Positions 16,430 to 26,678 are shown, counted from the stretch's first letter. The stretch: 64,000 nucleotides of DNA from Verrucomicrobiaceae bacterium (GCA_015075365.1 JABTUN010000002.1:992001-1056000), one strand, 5' to 3'. The notes: generated by a model from the sequence alone, not told the origin. Program-made: numbers and translations.

Positions 16430-18283
16430 ATGCTGACCAATCAGACCATTGACCCGTCCCGGCAGCACAGCCCGGAGCGCTGGCATCCGCTGCTGCGCCC
16501 GTTCATGCGCGCCTGGGAGTGGCTGGTGCCATCCTCCGTGGCCGCGCGGGACCGCCAGAGCCCGCTGGCACGCTATCTCGGCCTGTCTCTCGTCGTCGGC
16601 ACCAGCATCACCATGATCGTCCTGGCGGTCATCTATGCCAAGCCGATCCAGGATTCCTGGCAGACCTCGCGCGCTGAAAGCATGATCAAGGAATCACGTG
16701 ACCTGATGCAGAACGGGCAGATGGCCAACGCCTTCTTCAAGGCGCAGGAGGCTTATCAGAAGGCACCGCACAGCGTGGAGGCCATTCGCTACAATGCCGA
16801 GATCTTCCTCCATGTGCGCCCGGAGACCACCATCTGGATGATCGACCAGCTCAAGGACAAAGGGGCGGAGACCCTGGAGGACAAGATGCGCCGCGTGCGC
16901 GCCCTGGCGAAGCTCAACCGCAGCAAGGAGGCGGAGGCCGAGTATCAGAAGCTCCTCCGTGAGGAGCGCGCCAGCGAGGCGCTGATGAAGCTGGGCGAGG
17001 ACCTCTGGGGCACCAAGCAGCAAAACCCCGCCGTGCTTGCCATGATGAAGGAGGTGGCCGCCAAAAACCCGGACGACATCGCATCCACCCTGCGTGTGGC
17101 GCGCGTGCAGGTCGCGTCAAACCTGCCCACCCAGGTGGCCGAGGGGATCGACTCCGCCTGGAAAATCGCCCAAAGTGACGATGTCACCGGGCTCCAGGCG
17201 CTCGAGTTTCTCGACGGCCTGCCCGCCATTCCTGTCGAGTTTGCCATCAAGTTCATCCAGCGCCTCAAAACCCATCCCAAGGGGGATGACCGCCACTACA
17301 TCGCCGCTTTGAAACGGGAGGTGAAGTTGTATCCGGAGCGCAAGACCAGCATCATCACGGAGGCGATGAAACGGTATCGTGAAAGGCGGCGCGACGAGCT
17401 CCAGCCCTTCATCCGCTGGCTCGTGGAGGAGCAGCAGTTCCTGGAGGTGGTCACACTCGTCACCGAGGACGAAGCCAAGGCGCACCAGGGCTTGCTGGAG
17501 AATTATCTGACAGCGCTGACCATGCTGCGCCGCTTCGACCAGATCGAGCGCATCATCTCCGATCCGGACGTGGCCAAAATCCTCGATCCCACCACGCACG
17601 CGATGTTCCGGGCACACCTGGCCTTTGTCACCTCAAAGCCCGCGGAGGACTTCCGCTCGCTGCTGATCACCGCCAAGGACATGGCGGAGCGCAACGCGCG
17701 CTTCTCCGCGTTGCAGCGCATCGCAGAATATGCCGAGGCGCGCGGTCATTTCGACATCGCGGAGGATGCGTACCGCCTCACCGTGGCGGCCGCGCGCCGT
17801 GCCGCGTCGCCGCAGTCCCCGCTGGTCGAGCGCGCCGCGCTGAAGGGCCTCATCACCGCCAGTGAGAAAAACGGGCACTCGGAGGCCAGCTTCAATGCCT
17901 GCCGTGATGCCATCACCCGTTTCCCCGAGGACACGGACTTCCTCGACAAGGCGCTCTACATCAGCCTCCTGGTGGGGCATGAGATCGAAAACAGCCTGAA
18001 AAAGGCCGGCACCCTGCTTCAGGCGCAGCCGAAGGATCATCAGCGCAAGCTGATGATGGCCCTGGCACACTGGCGGATGTCCGATGCACAGCGAGCGATC
18101 GAATATCTCCAGTACATGGACCTCAACCACCTCACGGAGGGGCAGCGCGCCGTCTTCGCGGCCATCGCGGCCAGCGCTGGCTTCCGGGAGCAGGCCCTCG
18201 GCGTGGCCAAGGCCATCGACCCGAAGTCCTCCATGTTTCCCGAGGAGCGCACCTGCTACGAACGGGTGTTCCGTGCCCGCTGA
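16430..18283 (+). CDS. TPR-repeat membrane protein
   Basis: 617 residues from the ATG at 16430; earlier in-frame starts at 16382 (GTG) and 16406 are possible. The N-terminal cytoplasmic segment is followed by one transmembrane helix (LGLSLVVGTSITMIVLAVIYA, about 47-67). The rest is a long helical solenoid with TPR-like Ala/Leu spacing (for example AFFKAQEAYQKAPHSVEAIRYN). Probably a scaffold; no catalytic motif. A terminator hairpin follows. Confidence 0.7.
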   Translation: MLTNQTIDPSRQHSPERWHPLLRPFMRAWEWLVPSSVAARDRQSPLARYLGLSLVVGTSITMIVLAVIYAKPIQDSWQTSRAESMIKESRDLMQNGQMANAFFKAQEAYQKAPHSVEAIRYNAEIFLHVRPETTIWMIDQLKDKGAETLEDKMRRVRALAKLNRSKEAEAEYQKLLREERASEALMKLGEDLWGTKQQNPAVLAMMKEVAAKNPDDIASTLRVARVQVASNLPTQVAEGIDSAWKIAQSDDVTGLQALEFLDGLPAIPVEFAIKFIQRLKTHPKGDDRHYIAALKREVKLYPERKTSIITEAMKRYRERRRDELQPFIRWLVEEQQFLEVVTLVTEDEAKAHQGLLENYLTALTMLRRFDQIERIISDPDVAKILDPTTHAMFRAHLAFVTSKPAEDFRSLLITAKDMAERNARFSALQRIAEYAEARGHFDIAEDAYRLTVAAARRAASPQSPLVERAALKGLITASEKNGHSEASFNACRDAITRFPEDTDFLDKALYISLLVGHEIENSLKKAGTLLQAQPKDHQRKLMMALAHWRMSDAQRAIEYLQYMDLNHLTEGQRAVFAAIAASAGFREQALGVAKAIDPKSSMFPEERTCYERVFRAR

Positions 18284-18306
18284 GCCACAGCCACGCCACT
18301 GCACGA

Positions 18307-18332
18307 AAAAAGCCGCCCTGCGGCGGCTTTTT
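18307..18332. terminator. Bidirectional intrinsic terminator
   Basis: AAAAAGCCGCC (18307-18317) pairs with GGCGGCTTTTT (18322-18332) over a 4-base loop. It can end both the TPR gene on plus and the tRNA on minus. Confidence 0.9.
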
Positions 18333-18340
18333 CATCCAAA

Positions 18341-18417
18341 TGGCGGAGCGGACGGGGCTCGAACCCGCGACCTCCAACGTGACAGGCTGGCGTTCTAACC
18401 AACTGAACTACCGCTCC
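18341..18417 (-). tRNA. tRNA-Asp (GUC)
   Basis: Reading the minus strand gives GGAGCGG acceptor strand, D-arm AGTTCAGTTGGTTAGAA, anticodon loop CCTGTCACG with GTC anticodon, T-arm GGGTTCGAGCCC and the complementary CCGCTCC acceptor followed by an encoded GCCA end. It closely follows the E. coli tRNA-Asp pattern. Confidence 0.97.
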
Positions 18418-18535
18418 TTGCCTTTGGTGGGCCGCGATAGTAGATGCGCATCTCCATCCCGCAAATGGAAAGTGCCCTGCATTTGAATTTTGCCACCATC
18501 CCAGCCAGTTCCCTTCCCGTCTCCAGCTCCCAACC

Positions 18536-19573
18536 ATGTTTGTCGATCAAATCAAAGTACACGCCCGCGCCGGCAAAGGCGGGGATGGCAGCGTCCACTT
18601 CCACCGGGGCAAATTCCGTCCCAAGGGCGGTCCAGACGGCGGCGACGGCGGCCGCGGCGGAAATGTCATCCTGCGCGTGGACTCCAGCACCGACAGCCTG
18701 CGCAACTATGTGTTCAACAACCGCCTTTTCGCAGAGGATGGCGTGGGCGGCAGCGGCAACCAATGCACCGGCCGCAGCGGCAAGGACGCCATCTTCAAGG
18801 TGCCTCCGGGCACACTCATCAGCCGCGTCACCGAGGAGGAGGACCCCGAGACGGGCGAAATCATCAAGCGCTACGAGCCTGTCGCGGACCTCACCGAGAC
18901 GGATTCTGACTTCATCCTCTGCAAAGGCGGCAAGGGTGGCAAAGGGAATGTTCACTTCAAGACCTCCACCCACCAGGCTCCGCGCGAGTTCACCCCCGGC
19001 ACGCCCGGCGAGGAGGGCGACTTTCATCTGGAACTGCGCAGCATCGCTGACGCGGGCTTTGTCGGCTTCCCTAACGCGGGCAAGTCCACCCTGCTCTCCC
19101 GCCTCAGCGCCGCGAAGCCAAAAATCGCCAACTATCCCTTCACCACCCTCCAGCCGATGGTCGGTGTGATCGAGTTCGGCCCCTTCCGGCGCGGCACCCT
19201 GGCGGACATCCCCGGCCTCATCGAGGGTGCGCATCAAAACATCGGCCTCGGCCACGATTTCCTCCGCCATATCATGCGCTGCCGCATCCTGCTCTTTGTC
19301 GTGGACACCGCCGGCAGCGAGGGCCGCGATCCGGTCACCGACCTGGAGACCGTGCGCACAGAGGTTTCCCTCTACTCCAAGGAGCTCTCCAAACGCCCTT
19401 GGTGCATCCTCGCCAACAAAATCGACCTCCCGGAATCCACCGAAAACCTCGAACGCCTCAAGGAGCGGTTCAAACGCGTGAAAATTCACCCCGTCTCCGC
19501 CAACACCGGCGCCGGGCTGGAAAAACTCCGCGTCTGGCTCGATGAAAAGATCGGCCAGGACATCACCCAGTGA
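18536..19573 (+). CDS. obgE: GTPase ObgE/CgtA
   Basis: 345 residues. The glycine-rich Obg domain occupies about 1-160 (AGKGGDGSVHFHRGKF, GGDGGRGGNV). The G domain has G1 GFPNAGKST (177-185), G2 NYPFTT, G3 DIPGLIEG (from 224) and G4 NKID (from 294). The variable C-terminal OCT domain is absent, as in many phyla. Acts in 50S ribosome maturation. The tRNA-Asp gene lies upstream on the opposite strand, and the cobA-hemD gene follows closely on the same strand. Confidence 0.97.
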   Translation: MFVDQIKVHARAGKGGDGSVHFHRGKFRPKGGPDGGDGGRGGNVILRVDSSTDSLRNYVFNNRLFAEDGVGGSGNQCTGRSGKDAIFKVPPGTLISRVTEEEDPETGEIIKRYEPVADLTETDSDFILCKGGKGGKGNVHFKTSTHQAPREFTPGTPGEEGDFHLELRSIADAGFVGFPNAGKSTLLSRLSAAKPKIANYPFTTLQPMVGVIEFGPFRRGTLADIPGLIEGAHQNIGLGHDFLRHIMRCRILLFVVDTAGSEGRDPVTDLETVRTEVSLYSKELSKRPWCILANKIDLPESTENLERLKERFKRVKIHPVSANTGAGLEKLRVWLDEKIGQDITQ

Positions 19574-19628
19574 CATGCCCCGCCCGGCATCCGACCCCCG
19601 AACTCCCGATCTCCCACTTTCTCCAAGC

Positions 19629-21158
19629 ATGCCCAAGTCTCCCGCAAAATCCCCTGGCATCTGTTATCTCGTCGGCGCCGGCCCCGGCGATCCTGGCCTG
19701 CTCACCATCAAGGGCAAGGAATGCATCGAAGCCGCCGATGTGCTCGTCTATGACTACCTCTGCAATCCGGATCTCCTCCGCCACGCGAAGGCCGGCACGC
19801 AGCGCATCTATGTCGGCAAGAAGGCCGGCGACCACACGCTTTCCCAGGAGGAGATCAACAAGCTCATCGTCAAGCTCACGGGCGAGGGCAAGGTCGTCAC
19901 CCGCCTCAAAGGCGGCGATCCCGTGCTTTTTGGACGCGGCGCGGAGGAGGCCGCGGAGCTCGCCGAGGCCGGTGTCCGCTTTGAGTTGGTCCCTGGCATC
20001 ACCTCTGCCATCGCGGGACCGGCCTACGCGGGCATTCCCGTCACCCACCGCTCCCACGCCTCCCAATTGACCATCTTTACCGGCCACGAGGACCCCACGA
20101 AGGACGAGACCTCCCTTGATTACGCCAAGCTGGCCCAGGCCGAGGGCACGAAAGTCTTTCTCATGGGTGTGGAGCGCATCAGTGAGATCACTGGCGCGCT
20201 CATCAAGCACGGTGCGAAACCCGGCACGCCCATGGCACTCGTGCGCTGGGCCACCCATGGCCGTCAGCAGACGCTCGTCGCCACCCTGGGCACCATGGCG
20301 GAGAAGGTCAAGGCCGCCGGCTTCAAGGCACCCGCGGTCGCCGTGATCGGCGATGTCGTCACCGAGCGTGACGCCATCAACTGGTTCGAAAACCGCCCGC
20401 TCTTTGGCAAACGCGTCGTCGTGACCCGCACGCGGCACCAGGCCGGCGTGCTCAGCCGCAAACTCGCGGACCTTGGCGCGGACGTGATCGAGCTGCCCAC
20501 CATCCGCATCGAGGAGCCGGAGGATCTGCTCGGCTTTGGCGAGCTGGTGCAGGACTGTCACAAATACGAGTGGATCATCTTCACCAGCCCGAACGGCGTT
20601 GATGCCTTCTTCAAGATGTTCGACAAGATCTACAACGATACGCGCAGCATCGGCGGCGCGCGCATCGCCTGCATCGGCCCCGGCACTGCGGAAAAAGTAC
20701 GCGCCCGGCATCTCGCCGTCGATCTGATGCCTGAGAAGGACTTCGTGGCCGAAGGCCTCGTGAAGGCCCTCAAGGAGCACCAAAACCTCGAAAACGTGAC
20801 CATCCTGTGGGTCAAGGCGGCTGAAACGCGCGAAGTCATTGCCAACGAGCTGACCGGCCTGGGCGCCATCGTCGATGAGGCCGTCGCTTACCGCACCGTG
20901 GCGGAAAAAGCGGACAATCTGGAGGCGCTCGCCCGCTTGAAGAACGAGGGCGCGGACATCATCACCTTCACGAGCTCTTCCACGGTCGAGCACTTCCTCG
21001 ATTTAAAGGTCGAACTGCCCGAAGGCATCCAGATCGCCAGCATCGGCCCCGTCACCAGCGCCACGCTCAAGAAACACGGCCTTCCCATCGACATCGAGGC
21101 GAAGCAGTTCACCATTCCAGGCCTCGTGGCCGCGATTGAGGCGCATTGCGCCAAGTGA
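19629..21158 (+). CDS. cobA-hemD: Fused uroporphyrinogen-III C-methyltransferase / uroporphyrinogen-III synthase
   Basis: About 509 residues from the ATG at 19629; an ATG at 19575, one base after the obgE stop, would add 18 poorly conserved residues. The N-terminal SUMT domain (about 1-250) has VGAGPGDPGLLT, YDYL and RLKGGDPFVFGRG-like RLKGGDPVLFGRG, plus PGITSA. The C-terminal HemD domain begins near residue 260 (GKRVVVTRTRHQAG) and includes FTSPNGVDAF and TFTSSSTVEHF. It closes the uroporphyrinogen ring and methylates C2 and C7 to precorrin-2, the branch to sirohaem. Sirohaem is needed by the NirA encoded at 52044-53789. Confidence 0.95.
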   Translation: MPKSPAKSPGICYLVGAGPGDPGLLTIKGKECIEAADVLVYDYLCNPDLLRHAKAGTQRIYVGKKAGDHTLSQEEINKLIVKLTGEGKVVTRLKGGDPVLFGRGAEEAAELAEAGVRFELVPGITSAIAGPAYAGIPVTHRSHASQLTIFTGHEDPTKDETSLDYAKLAQAEGTKVFLMGVERISEITGALIKHGAKPGTPMALVRWATHGRQQTLVATLGTMAEKVKAAGFKAPAVAVIGDVVTERDAINWFENRPLFGKRVVVTRTRHQAGVLSRKLADLGADVIELPTIRIEEPEDLLGFGELVQDCHKYEWIIFTSPNGVDAFFKMFDKIYNDTRSIGGARIACIGPGTAEKVRARHLAVDLMPEKDFVAEGLVKALKEHQNLENVTILWVKAAETREVIANELTGLGAIVDEAVAYRTVAEKADNLEALARLKNEGADIITFTSSSTVEHFLDLKVELPEGIQIASIGPVTSATLKKHGLPIDIEAKQFTIPGLVAAIEAHCAK

Positions 21159-21179
21159 GCCGGCCGCCGCGCCCCAACG

Positions 21180-24100
21180 CTACTTCCCAAGCTCGCTCAA
21201 GTATTTGACCAGGTGCGCGAGCTGCTGCTCGTTCATTCCGGCCGTGAGTCCGTCCGGCATCAAAGAGCCGCCGGTTTGGATCTTCTGCGCGTCGGATTTT
21301 TTTACCGCGATCATCGCTCCGGTCAGGTCCCGGATCGTGAGCGTGTCCGCCGTGTCGGTTTGTTTGAAGCCGGTGATGACCGTGCCGTCTTTGAGCGTGA
21401 CGGTGGCGGCTTCGAAGTTCTCCTTCACGTTCAGCGCGGGCCAGACGACCTCGGTGACGATCATGTCGATGGGCAGACCGCGTGCGATGGCGCTCAAGTC
21501 GGGGCCGATCTTGCTGTTCGCGGGTCCGGGCGTGTGGCAGGCGATGCAGCCGGCGGCTTCGTAGATCTTTTTGCCCTCGGCGGCGTTTCCGAAGGTGTTC
21601 GCGCCTTTCACGATGTTGGCGATGTATTCCTTCGTGTAGGTCGGCAGCGCTGAATTGATGCCCGCGAGTTTCATGAGCAGCGGCGAGAGCTTCGCGTCGT
21701 TTTTGCCGAGGTTGTTGAGTGTCTGCAGCACCTTTTTGGCCTGCGCGGCATCCAGTGCGTCCTTCTTCTGCAAAGCACGCATCAGCGCCGCATGGCCTTC
21801 CGTGCGTGAAACGAGCGTGGAGAGCATCGCGGTGTCTTTCAGGGCCAAAGCGGCCACTTCATCGGGTTTCAGGCTGATGAGCGTATCGAGCGCTTGTGGC
21901 TGTTTTTGCTCCAACGCGAGCTTTCGGATGCTTTCGGTGAAGGCGCTGACTTTCCACGCTCCTGCGAGCCGGATGCCCTGCGCACGCAAAGCCGGGTTTT
22001 GCGCCTCAAACAACGGCGTGAGCAGTTTTTCGGCATTCTCGGGCTTCGCGGCCTTCAGCGCGGCCAGCACGGCAGCGTTCTGACCAGCGCGCTCGAAGAT
22101 GAAGGCCACATCGTCGCCGCTCGCGGTTCCGGCGAGTGCTTTGAGCCACTTCGTCTGGCGTTCGGGATCGCCTTCGTGCTTCGCGATCTGCTCGCGCATG
22201 ATCGCGGCGGCTTTGGCGTTCGAATTCGGCGCGTAGGCGATGGCGGCGCCGCTGAGGTTCTTCAAATCATTCGGGTTGTTCTCCACCCAGCCGTTTTGCA
22301 GGGCAAAGATGAGATGTTCGTCCTTCTCGAAGGCCGGTTTCGCCGACCATAGCGGATTCAGCACATGCAGCGTCTTCGTGAGTGCATGCAGGTGGTAGCC
22401 GTTGAATTCTTTGTCGAGCGCTCGCGCGGCGATGACGGCGGAGCGTGCATCAGCGATGTAGCTGGCCGCCACGATGGCTTCGAGGCGCACGAGAGCGTCT
22501 TCGTCAGCGATTTGAGCTTCCAGCAGCGTCAAAGCGTCCGGCAGACGACCATCGCGTGCCCAAGTGGAGAGCGTGCGTGTCGCGTAGGCACGAATGCGAG
22601 CATCTGTGCTGCGCAGAAGGGCCTTCAGCAGCTCGGGGCGCGGCGATTCATGCGCTTCGTAAAGAGAGAGAGCCTGTAGCTTGCGGTAGTCGTTTTGTTT
22701 GGGAGTCCACGTTTCGAGTGCGGCGAGCACTTCCTTGGTGTCGTGCTCGATGAGCAGGCGTTTGGTCTGATACCAGGCCCAGCGTTCTTTGGAGTCGAGG
22801 TGTTCGAGGAGCTTCTCGGCGCTCTGTTTGACGAGATTGACCGGATTGACCTTGGTGCCGGTTTTCCAAGTGACGCGCCAGATGCGGCCGTGTTCTTTGT
22901 CGCGGTCGGGGTGGCGGTAGCTGGCCTGATAGTGACCGATGATCGGGTTATACCAATCCGCCACATAGATGCCGCCGTCGGGGCCCATGCGCACTTCGAC
23001 GGGACGGAAGACATTGTTTTTGGTCTCGATGATGTTGGGCAGTCGCGTGGTGCTGAACATGCCGTTTTCGAACTTCAGCTCGTGCCATTCGAGCAGGTTC
23101 GCGTAATAGCCGCCGATGACGATACGGCCCTGCATTTCCTTCGGGAACATGCTGCTGTGCAGGAACTCCTGACCGACCTGTTTGATTGGCGCGAGGCACA
23201 GATTCATCGCCTGCGCATTCACGGCGAGATCGGAGCGCACCATGCCTGGCGTGGTGAACCAACTGCCGATGTTTGCGCCGCTTTTGTGGAAGGCCTGGCC
23301 GTATTCCGTGGTGGTGACGCCCCAGCAGTTCGCTCCGGCGCTCGACCATTGGAAAAAGGGATCGAGATGGCTGGTGCGTGGCCGATAGCGCCACACGCCC
23401 GCGCGATTTAGCGTCTCCACGCCATACGGCGTCTCGACACGCGAGTAGATGTGATGCCCTTGCGTGAACCACAGTTCGCCGCCGAAGCCCCAGTTGATGC
23501 AGTTGATCATCTGATGCGAGTCCGCGGTGCCGAAGCCGCCGAGCACGATGCGCTTCGTGTCCGCTTTGTCATCGCCATCGGTGTCCTTGAAGTGCAGCAA
23601 CTCGGTGCCTTGGGCCACATAGAGGCCGCCATCGCCGAGTTCGAGGCCTGCGGGCATGAAGAGGCCCTCCACGAACTTGTGAAACTTGTCCGCCTTGCCA
23701 TCGCCGTCGGTGTCTTCGCACACGAGCACGTAGTCGTTGGCCTTTTCGCCCGGTTTGATCTGCGGATAACTCACCGCGCAGGCCACCCAAAGGCGACCGC
23801 GTTCATCCCAGCGCATCTGGATCGGCTTCACGATGCCGTCGGCCTCGCTGGCGAAAAGATTCACCGCAAAACCGTCCATGATCTGAAATGACGCCAGCTC
23901 TTCTTCCGGCGATTGCGGCTTCGCCGTCGGCGGCTCGACCGGGATCGACGAACGCACACCAATCGGCGTCACCGGTTTGCCTTCCATGGCCGCCCAGATG
24001 TTTTTTTCCGCCTGATCGAGCAGCGGCAGGAAGTCCTGCATCTCCTGCGGAAACAACCGCTTCGTCGAGTCCTTCCAGTCCCGCGAATACGGCACGTTCG

Positions 24101-24911
24101 TGCGATCTCCCATGAGGAACGACCAGTTCATCGGCCGCCAGTAGTCGAACCACAGCCGCTCGAATTCGAGGACCTGGGCGCGGACGGCTTCGTTGGTGAC
24201 AGGCTTCAATCCGAGACCTTCGACGATCATGTTCGCAATCATGTGGTGCCCGGCCTCATTGAGCTGATAGCCGTTGTCCATTCGCCGAGGCGTGGTGGCC
24301 ATCATCAAAGACGAAAGATTGATGAAGGGCTGTCGAAGACGATCCGCGAGCGCTTTGACGGCCTGTGAATACTGGAGGATCGCTGCGTTTTGTGCCTCCA
24401 GCGATCCTTCAAACGGCACTGGGGACACCAGCACCACCCGCCGCCCCTCATCCGCAAACTCCGCGATGAGATTCTCATAGGCCTCAATGAACTGAGGCAG
24501 CTTCTCGACGCCATTCAGCGACTCCATCTGACCGAATTGCGCGATGACCACCGTCGCGCCGGCTTCTTTGAGCTGCTGACGCCAGTCACGTTGCTGACGC
24601 CAGCTATCGGTGCCGGTTTCAGCGCTGATGCGTTTCTCGGCGGCGGCGCGTTTGGGGTCGAGATTCTGGTAGTTGCCGCCATCGCGCCATTGCTCGAAGA
24701 CGGTGTCGCCTTCCCAGCCGAAGTTGCGCACTTTGATCTTCAGCTCTGGCTTCGACGCGATGAGGCTGGTTTGCAGGTAGCCGTTGAAGCGAGTGCGCTC
24801 GATGTTCGAGCCGCCGGCGAGCGCAATGACGTCGTTGAGCTTGAGTTCAAACGGTTCAGCGACGGCAAGGCCGGCGCTGCATGCCAGCAGGAAAGCAGAA
24901 AGGAGGCGCAT
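21180..24911 (-). CDS. PVC-type SGNH hydrolase / beta-propeller / cytochrome c protein
   Basis: 1243 residues with signal peptide (MRLLSAFLLACSAGLAVA). An SGNH/GDSL-like domain comes first (GGSNIERTRFNGYL, ending with NEAGHHMIAN), then a PVC-type propeller with calcium-like DTDGDGKADKF and DTDGDDKADTK blades, a HEAT-like helical region, and a C-terminal c-type cytochrome with CIACH near residue 1117 and a typical KDGTVITGFKQTD segment. Such proteins are a hallmark of Planctomycetes and Verrucomicrobia and are thought to be periplasmic or surface redox proteins in polysaccharide use. The two genes downstream on the same strand (DUF1080 and sialate O-acetylesterase) fit a carbohydrate role. Confidence 0.9.
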   Translation of the reverse strand: MRLLSAFLLACSAGLAVAEPFELKLNDVIALAGGSNIERTRFNGYLQTSLIASKPELKIKVRNFGWEGDTVFEQWRDGGNYQNLDPKRAAAEKRISAETGTDSWRQQRDWRQQLKEAGATVVIAQFGQMESLNGVEKLPQFIEAYENLIAEFADEGRRVVLVSPVPFEGSLEAQNAAILQYSQAVKALADRLRQPFINLSSLMMATTPRRMDNGYQLNEAGHHMIANMIVEGLGLKPVTNEAVRAQVLEFERLWFDYWRPMNWSFLMGDRTNVPYSRDWKDSTKRLFPQEMQDFLPLLDQAEKNIWAAMEGKPVTPIGVRSSIPVEPPTAKPQSPEEELASFQIMDGFAVNLFASEADGIVKPIQMRWDERGRLWVACAVSYPQIKPGEKANDYVLVCEDTDGDGKADKFHKFVEGLFMPAGLELGDGGLYVAQGTELLHFKDTDGDDKADTKRIVLGGFGTADSHQMINCINWGFGGELWFTQGHHIYSRVETPYGVETLNRAGVWRYRPRTSHLDPFFQWSSAGANCWGVTTTEYGQAFHKSGANIGSWFTTPGMVRSDLAVNAQAMNLCLAPIKQVGQEFLHSSMFPKEMQGRIVIGGYYANLLEWHELKFENGMFSTTRLPNIIETKNNVFRPVEVRMGPDGGIYVADWYNPIIGHYQASYRHPDRDKEHGRIWRVTWKTGTKVNPVNLVKQSAEKLLEHLDSKERWAWYQTKRLLIEHDTKEVLAALETWTPKQNDYRKLQALSLYEAHESPRPELLKALLRSTDARIRAYATRTLSTWARDGRLPDALTLLEAQIADEDALVRLEAIVAASYIADARSAVIAARALDKEFNGYHLHALTKTLHVLNPLWSAKPAFEKDEHLIFALQNGWVENNPNDLKNLSGAAIAYAPNSNAKAAAIMREQIAKHEGDPERQTKWLKALAGTASGDDVAFIFERAGQNAAVLAALKAAKPENAEKLLTPLFEAQNPALRAQGIRLAGAWKVSAFTESIRKLALEQKQPQALDTLISLKPDEVAALALKDTAMLSTLVSRTEGHAALMRALQKKDALDAAQAKKVLQTLNNLGKNDAKLSPLLMKLAGINSALPTYTKEYIANIVKGANTFGNAAEGKKIYEAAGCIACHTPGPANSKIGPDLSAIARGLPIDMIVTEVVWPALNVKENFEAATVTLKDGTVITGFKQTDTADTLTIRDLTGAMIAVKKSDAQKIQTGGSLMPDGLTAGMNEQQLAHLVKYLSELGK

Positions 24912-24923
24912 GGGAGGGGCTGA

Positions 24924-25574
24924 TTACTTTTTCGCCGGGAGTTCTTCGATCATGAGGTCCTTGTAGCGGACGATGGAGGTGGCGCCGCCGTGGATTTGAA
25001 CGGCGATGATGCCGGTGGGTTTGATGACCATCGATTTGCCACCTTCGAGGACCACGCCTTGCGTTTCGGTGTAGTCCACCGTCTGCACACCATTGAGCCA
25101 GATCTGGATGCGGTTGCCCTCCGCGCGGATGCGGTAGACGTTCCACTCGCCGAGTGGTTTCTGCGCCTTGGCGAGCACTTCGGGCGAAGGCTGGGCCAGC
25201 ATTTTCTTGCGGCGGCTCTCGTCATACAACGCGCCGTCGTAGCCCTTGCCGAGATCGGCCTGGTAGCCGGAGACCTCGTGGTGATTCGGGATGCGTTCGG
25301 TGCGGAACTGCACGCCGCCGTTCACAAAGCCTTCCGTGCCTTCCAGCTTCCATTTCAGCGTCAGCTCGAAGTCGCCATACTCCTTCGTGGTGGCGAGGAA
25401 GTTGTTCTTCTCCTGCTTTTTCTCCAACGAGCCCGCGACAAGTGCTCCATCCTCAATGCGCCACACGGTGCCGGTGTCACCTTCCCATCCGTTGAAGGTT
25501 TTGCCGTCAAAAAGCGGCTTGGGTTCAGCGTGGATGACGGAAACAGCAAGGAGGCAGGCGAGGATCGTTTTCAT
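24924..25574 (-). CDS. Secreted DUF1080 (3-keto-disaccharide hydrolase-type) protein
   Basis: 216 residues from the ATG at 25574, chosen because a signal peptide (MKTILACLLAVSVIHA) starts there; the frame extends upstream without good start context. Mature start PLFDGKTFNGWEGD is the classical DUF1080 opening, followed by a laminin-G-like jelly roll (GVQFRTERIPNHHEVSGYQADLG). Lies 12 bases ahead of the SGNH/cytochrome gene, likely one transcript. Members have been described as 3-ketoglycoside hydrolases, but the substrate here is unknown. Confidence 0.9.
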   Translation of the reverse strand: MKTILACLLAVSVIHAEPKPLFDGKTFNGWEGDTGTVWRIEDGALVAGSLEKKQEKNNFLATTKEYGDFELTLKWKLEGTEGFVNGGVQFRTERIPNHHEVSGYQADLGKGYDGALYDESRRKKMLAQPSPEVLAKAQKPLGEWNVYRIRAEGNRIQIWLNGVQTVDYTETQGVVLEGGKSMVIKPTGIIAVQIHGGATSIVRYKDLMIEELPAKK

Positions 25575-25659
25575 GGGAAAAGACGGGCGAGAATAACGCC
25601 GGCTGTCATGACATCTCACACTCCGATTCGACTTGTTGAGGTGGAACGGCACCCAATGC

Positions 25660-26526
25660 CTAACGCCCCGTCATCTCGATGATCTTGGCAGCGAAGCGCC
25701 GCCCGATCTCGTTTTGCGCCGCGGTGTCGAAGTGGACGCTGTCGCCGATGTGGGTCTTCAAATCGCGGGCATCGACGCAGGCGGTGTGCGGGACGCTTTT
25801 CGGCAGGGCGAGCTGGATTTCGTTCATCGCTTTGAGATTGGCGAGCTGCGGCTCGTCCCTCATCTCACCCACGGTGCAGGCGATGAAAGGCAGATCGGGC
25901 TGGGCGAGGTCGGCGCGGAAGGCTTCAATCATCGCGCGGAGGCGCTTGGCGTGCAGGGGGAGTTCCTCGGCGTTCGCGTTGGCCTCGCCTTGCAGCCAGA
26001 GGATGCCGCGGAGGCGTGCTTTGACGGGCGCGGTGGTTTGCAGGGCGAGTTTGGAGCGGCGGAGGGCGTCTTCGTAAAGCTTCGCGCCTTTCTGCCAGAG
26101 CTTGATGGAGGAACCGCCGACGGCGCAGGGCACGAGGCCGATGGCGGCGGTCTTGTCCTGCGCGGCGAGCACCTCGGCAAAGGCCAGCCCGGGGCCGACG
26201 CCGGCGTTGTCGTGGCCTTGGAAGGTCTTCGCGTCGCCCGTGAGATGCAGCGGATGCCGCGCAAGATACCACTGGTCGTCCATCTTGTGCATCATGACGA
26301 TGCGCGGGTCGTTTTTCGGCTCCTCCGGCATGACTCCGCGGCCTTTCATGTTCGACTGCCCGCACAGCAGCCACAGATCGAGATGCGTCGCGCCCTCCGG
26401 CAGCTTCGTGATGTCCACGCTGACCAGCGGCGGCTTCGTCGGCGGCGGTGTGCTGGCTTTTTGGGCCTTTTGGGCGAAAAGTGGTGAGGCAAAAACGACG
26501 AGGCAGACGAGTTGGAGGCGGTTCAT
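25660..26526 (-). CDS. Secreted sialate O-acetylesterase-type (SASA) esterase
   Basis: 288 residues from the ATG at 26526 with signal peptide (MNRLQLVCLVVFASPLFA). A Pro/Ala-rich linker leads to LWLLCGQSNMKGRG, holding the catalytic Ser of the SASA/CE6 SGNH fold. The C-terminal DSVHFDTAAQNEIGRRFA supplies the catalytic His region. Removes acetyl groups from carbohydrate. First gene of a three-gene minus-strand group with DUF1080 and the PVC cytochrome protein. Confidence 0.88.
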   Translation of the reverse strand: MNRLQLVCLVVFASPLFAQKAQKASTPPPTKPPLVSVDITKLPEGATHLDLWLLCGQSNMKGRGVMPEEPKNDPRIVMMHKMDDQWYLARHPLHLTGDAKTFQGHDNAGVGPGLAFAEVLAAQDKTAAIGLVPCAVGGSSIKLWQKGAKLYEDALRRSKLALQTTAPVKARLRGILWLQGEANANAEELPLHAKRLRAMIEAFRADLAQPDLPFIACTVGEMRDEPQLANLKAMNEIQLALPKSVPHTACVDARDLKTHIGDSVHFDTAAQNEIGRRFAAKIIEMTGR

Positions 26527-26678
26527 GATGGCACAACGATCCACGCGATCATCCCCTGTCACACACGCCGTTCATTGCGACGATGAACACATTTCATCCC
26601 CTTCCCCCGGCCTTTGGAGGCATCGCGGGTTGCCATCGAGGGGCGGCGGGCTAGTCTCCGCCACCCCCGAAACTCGAC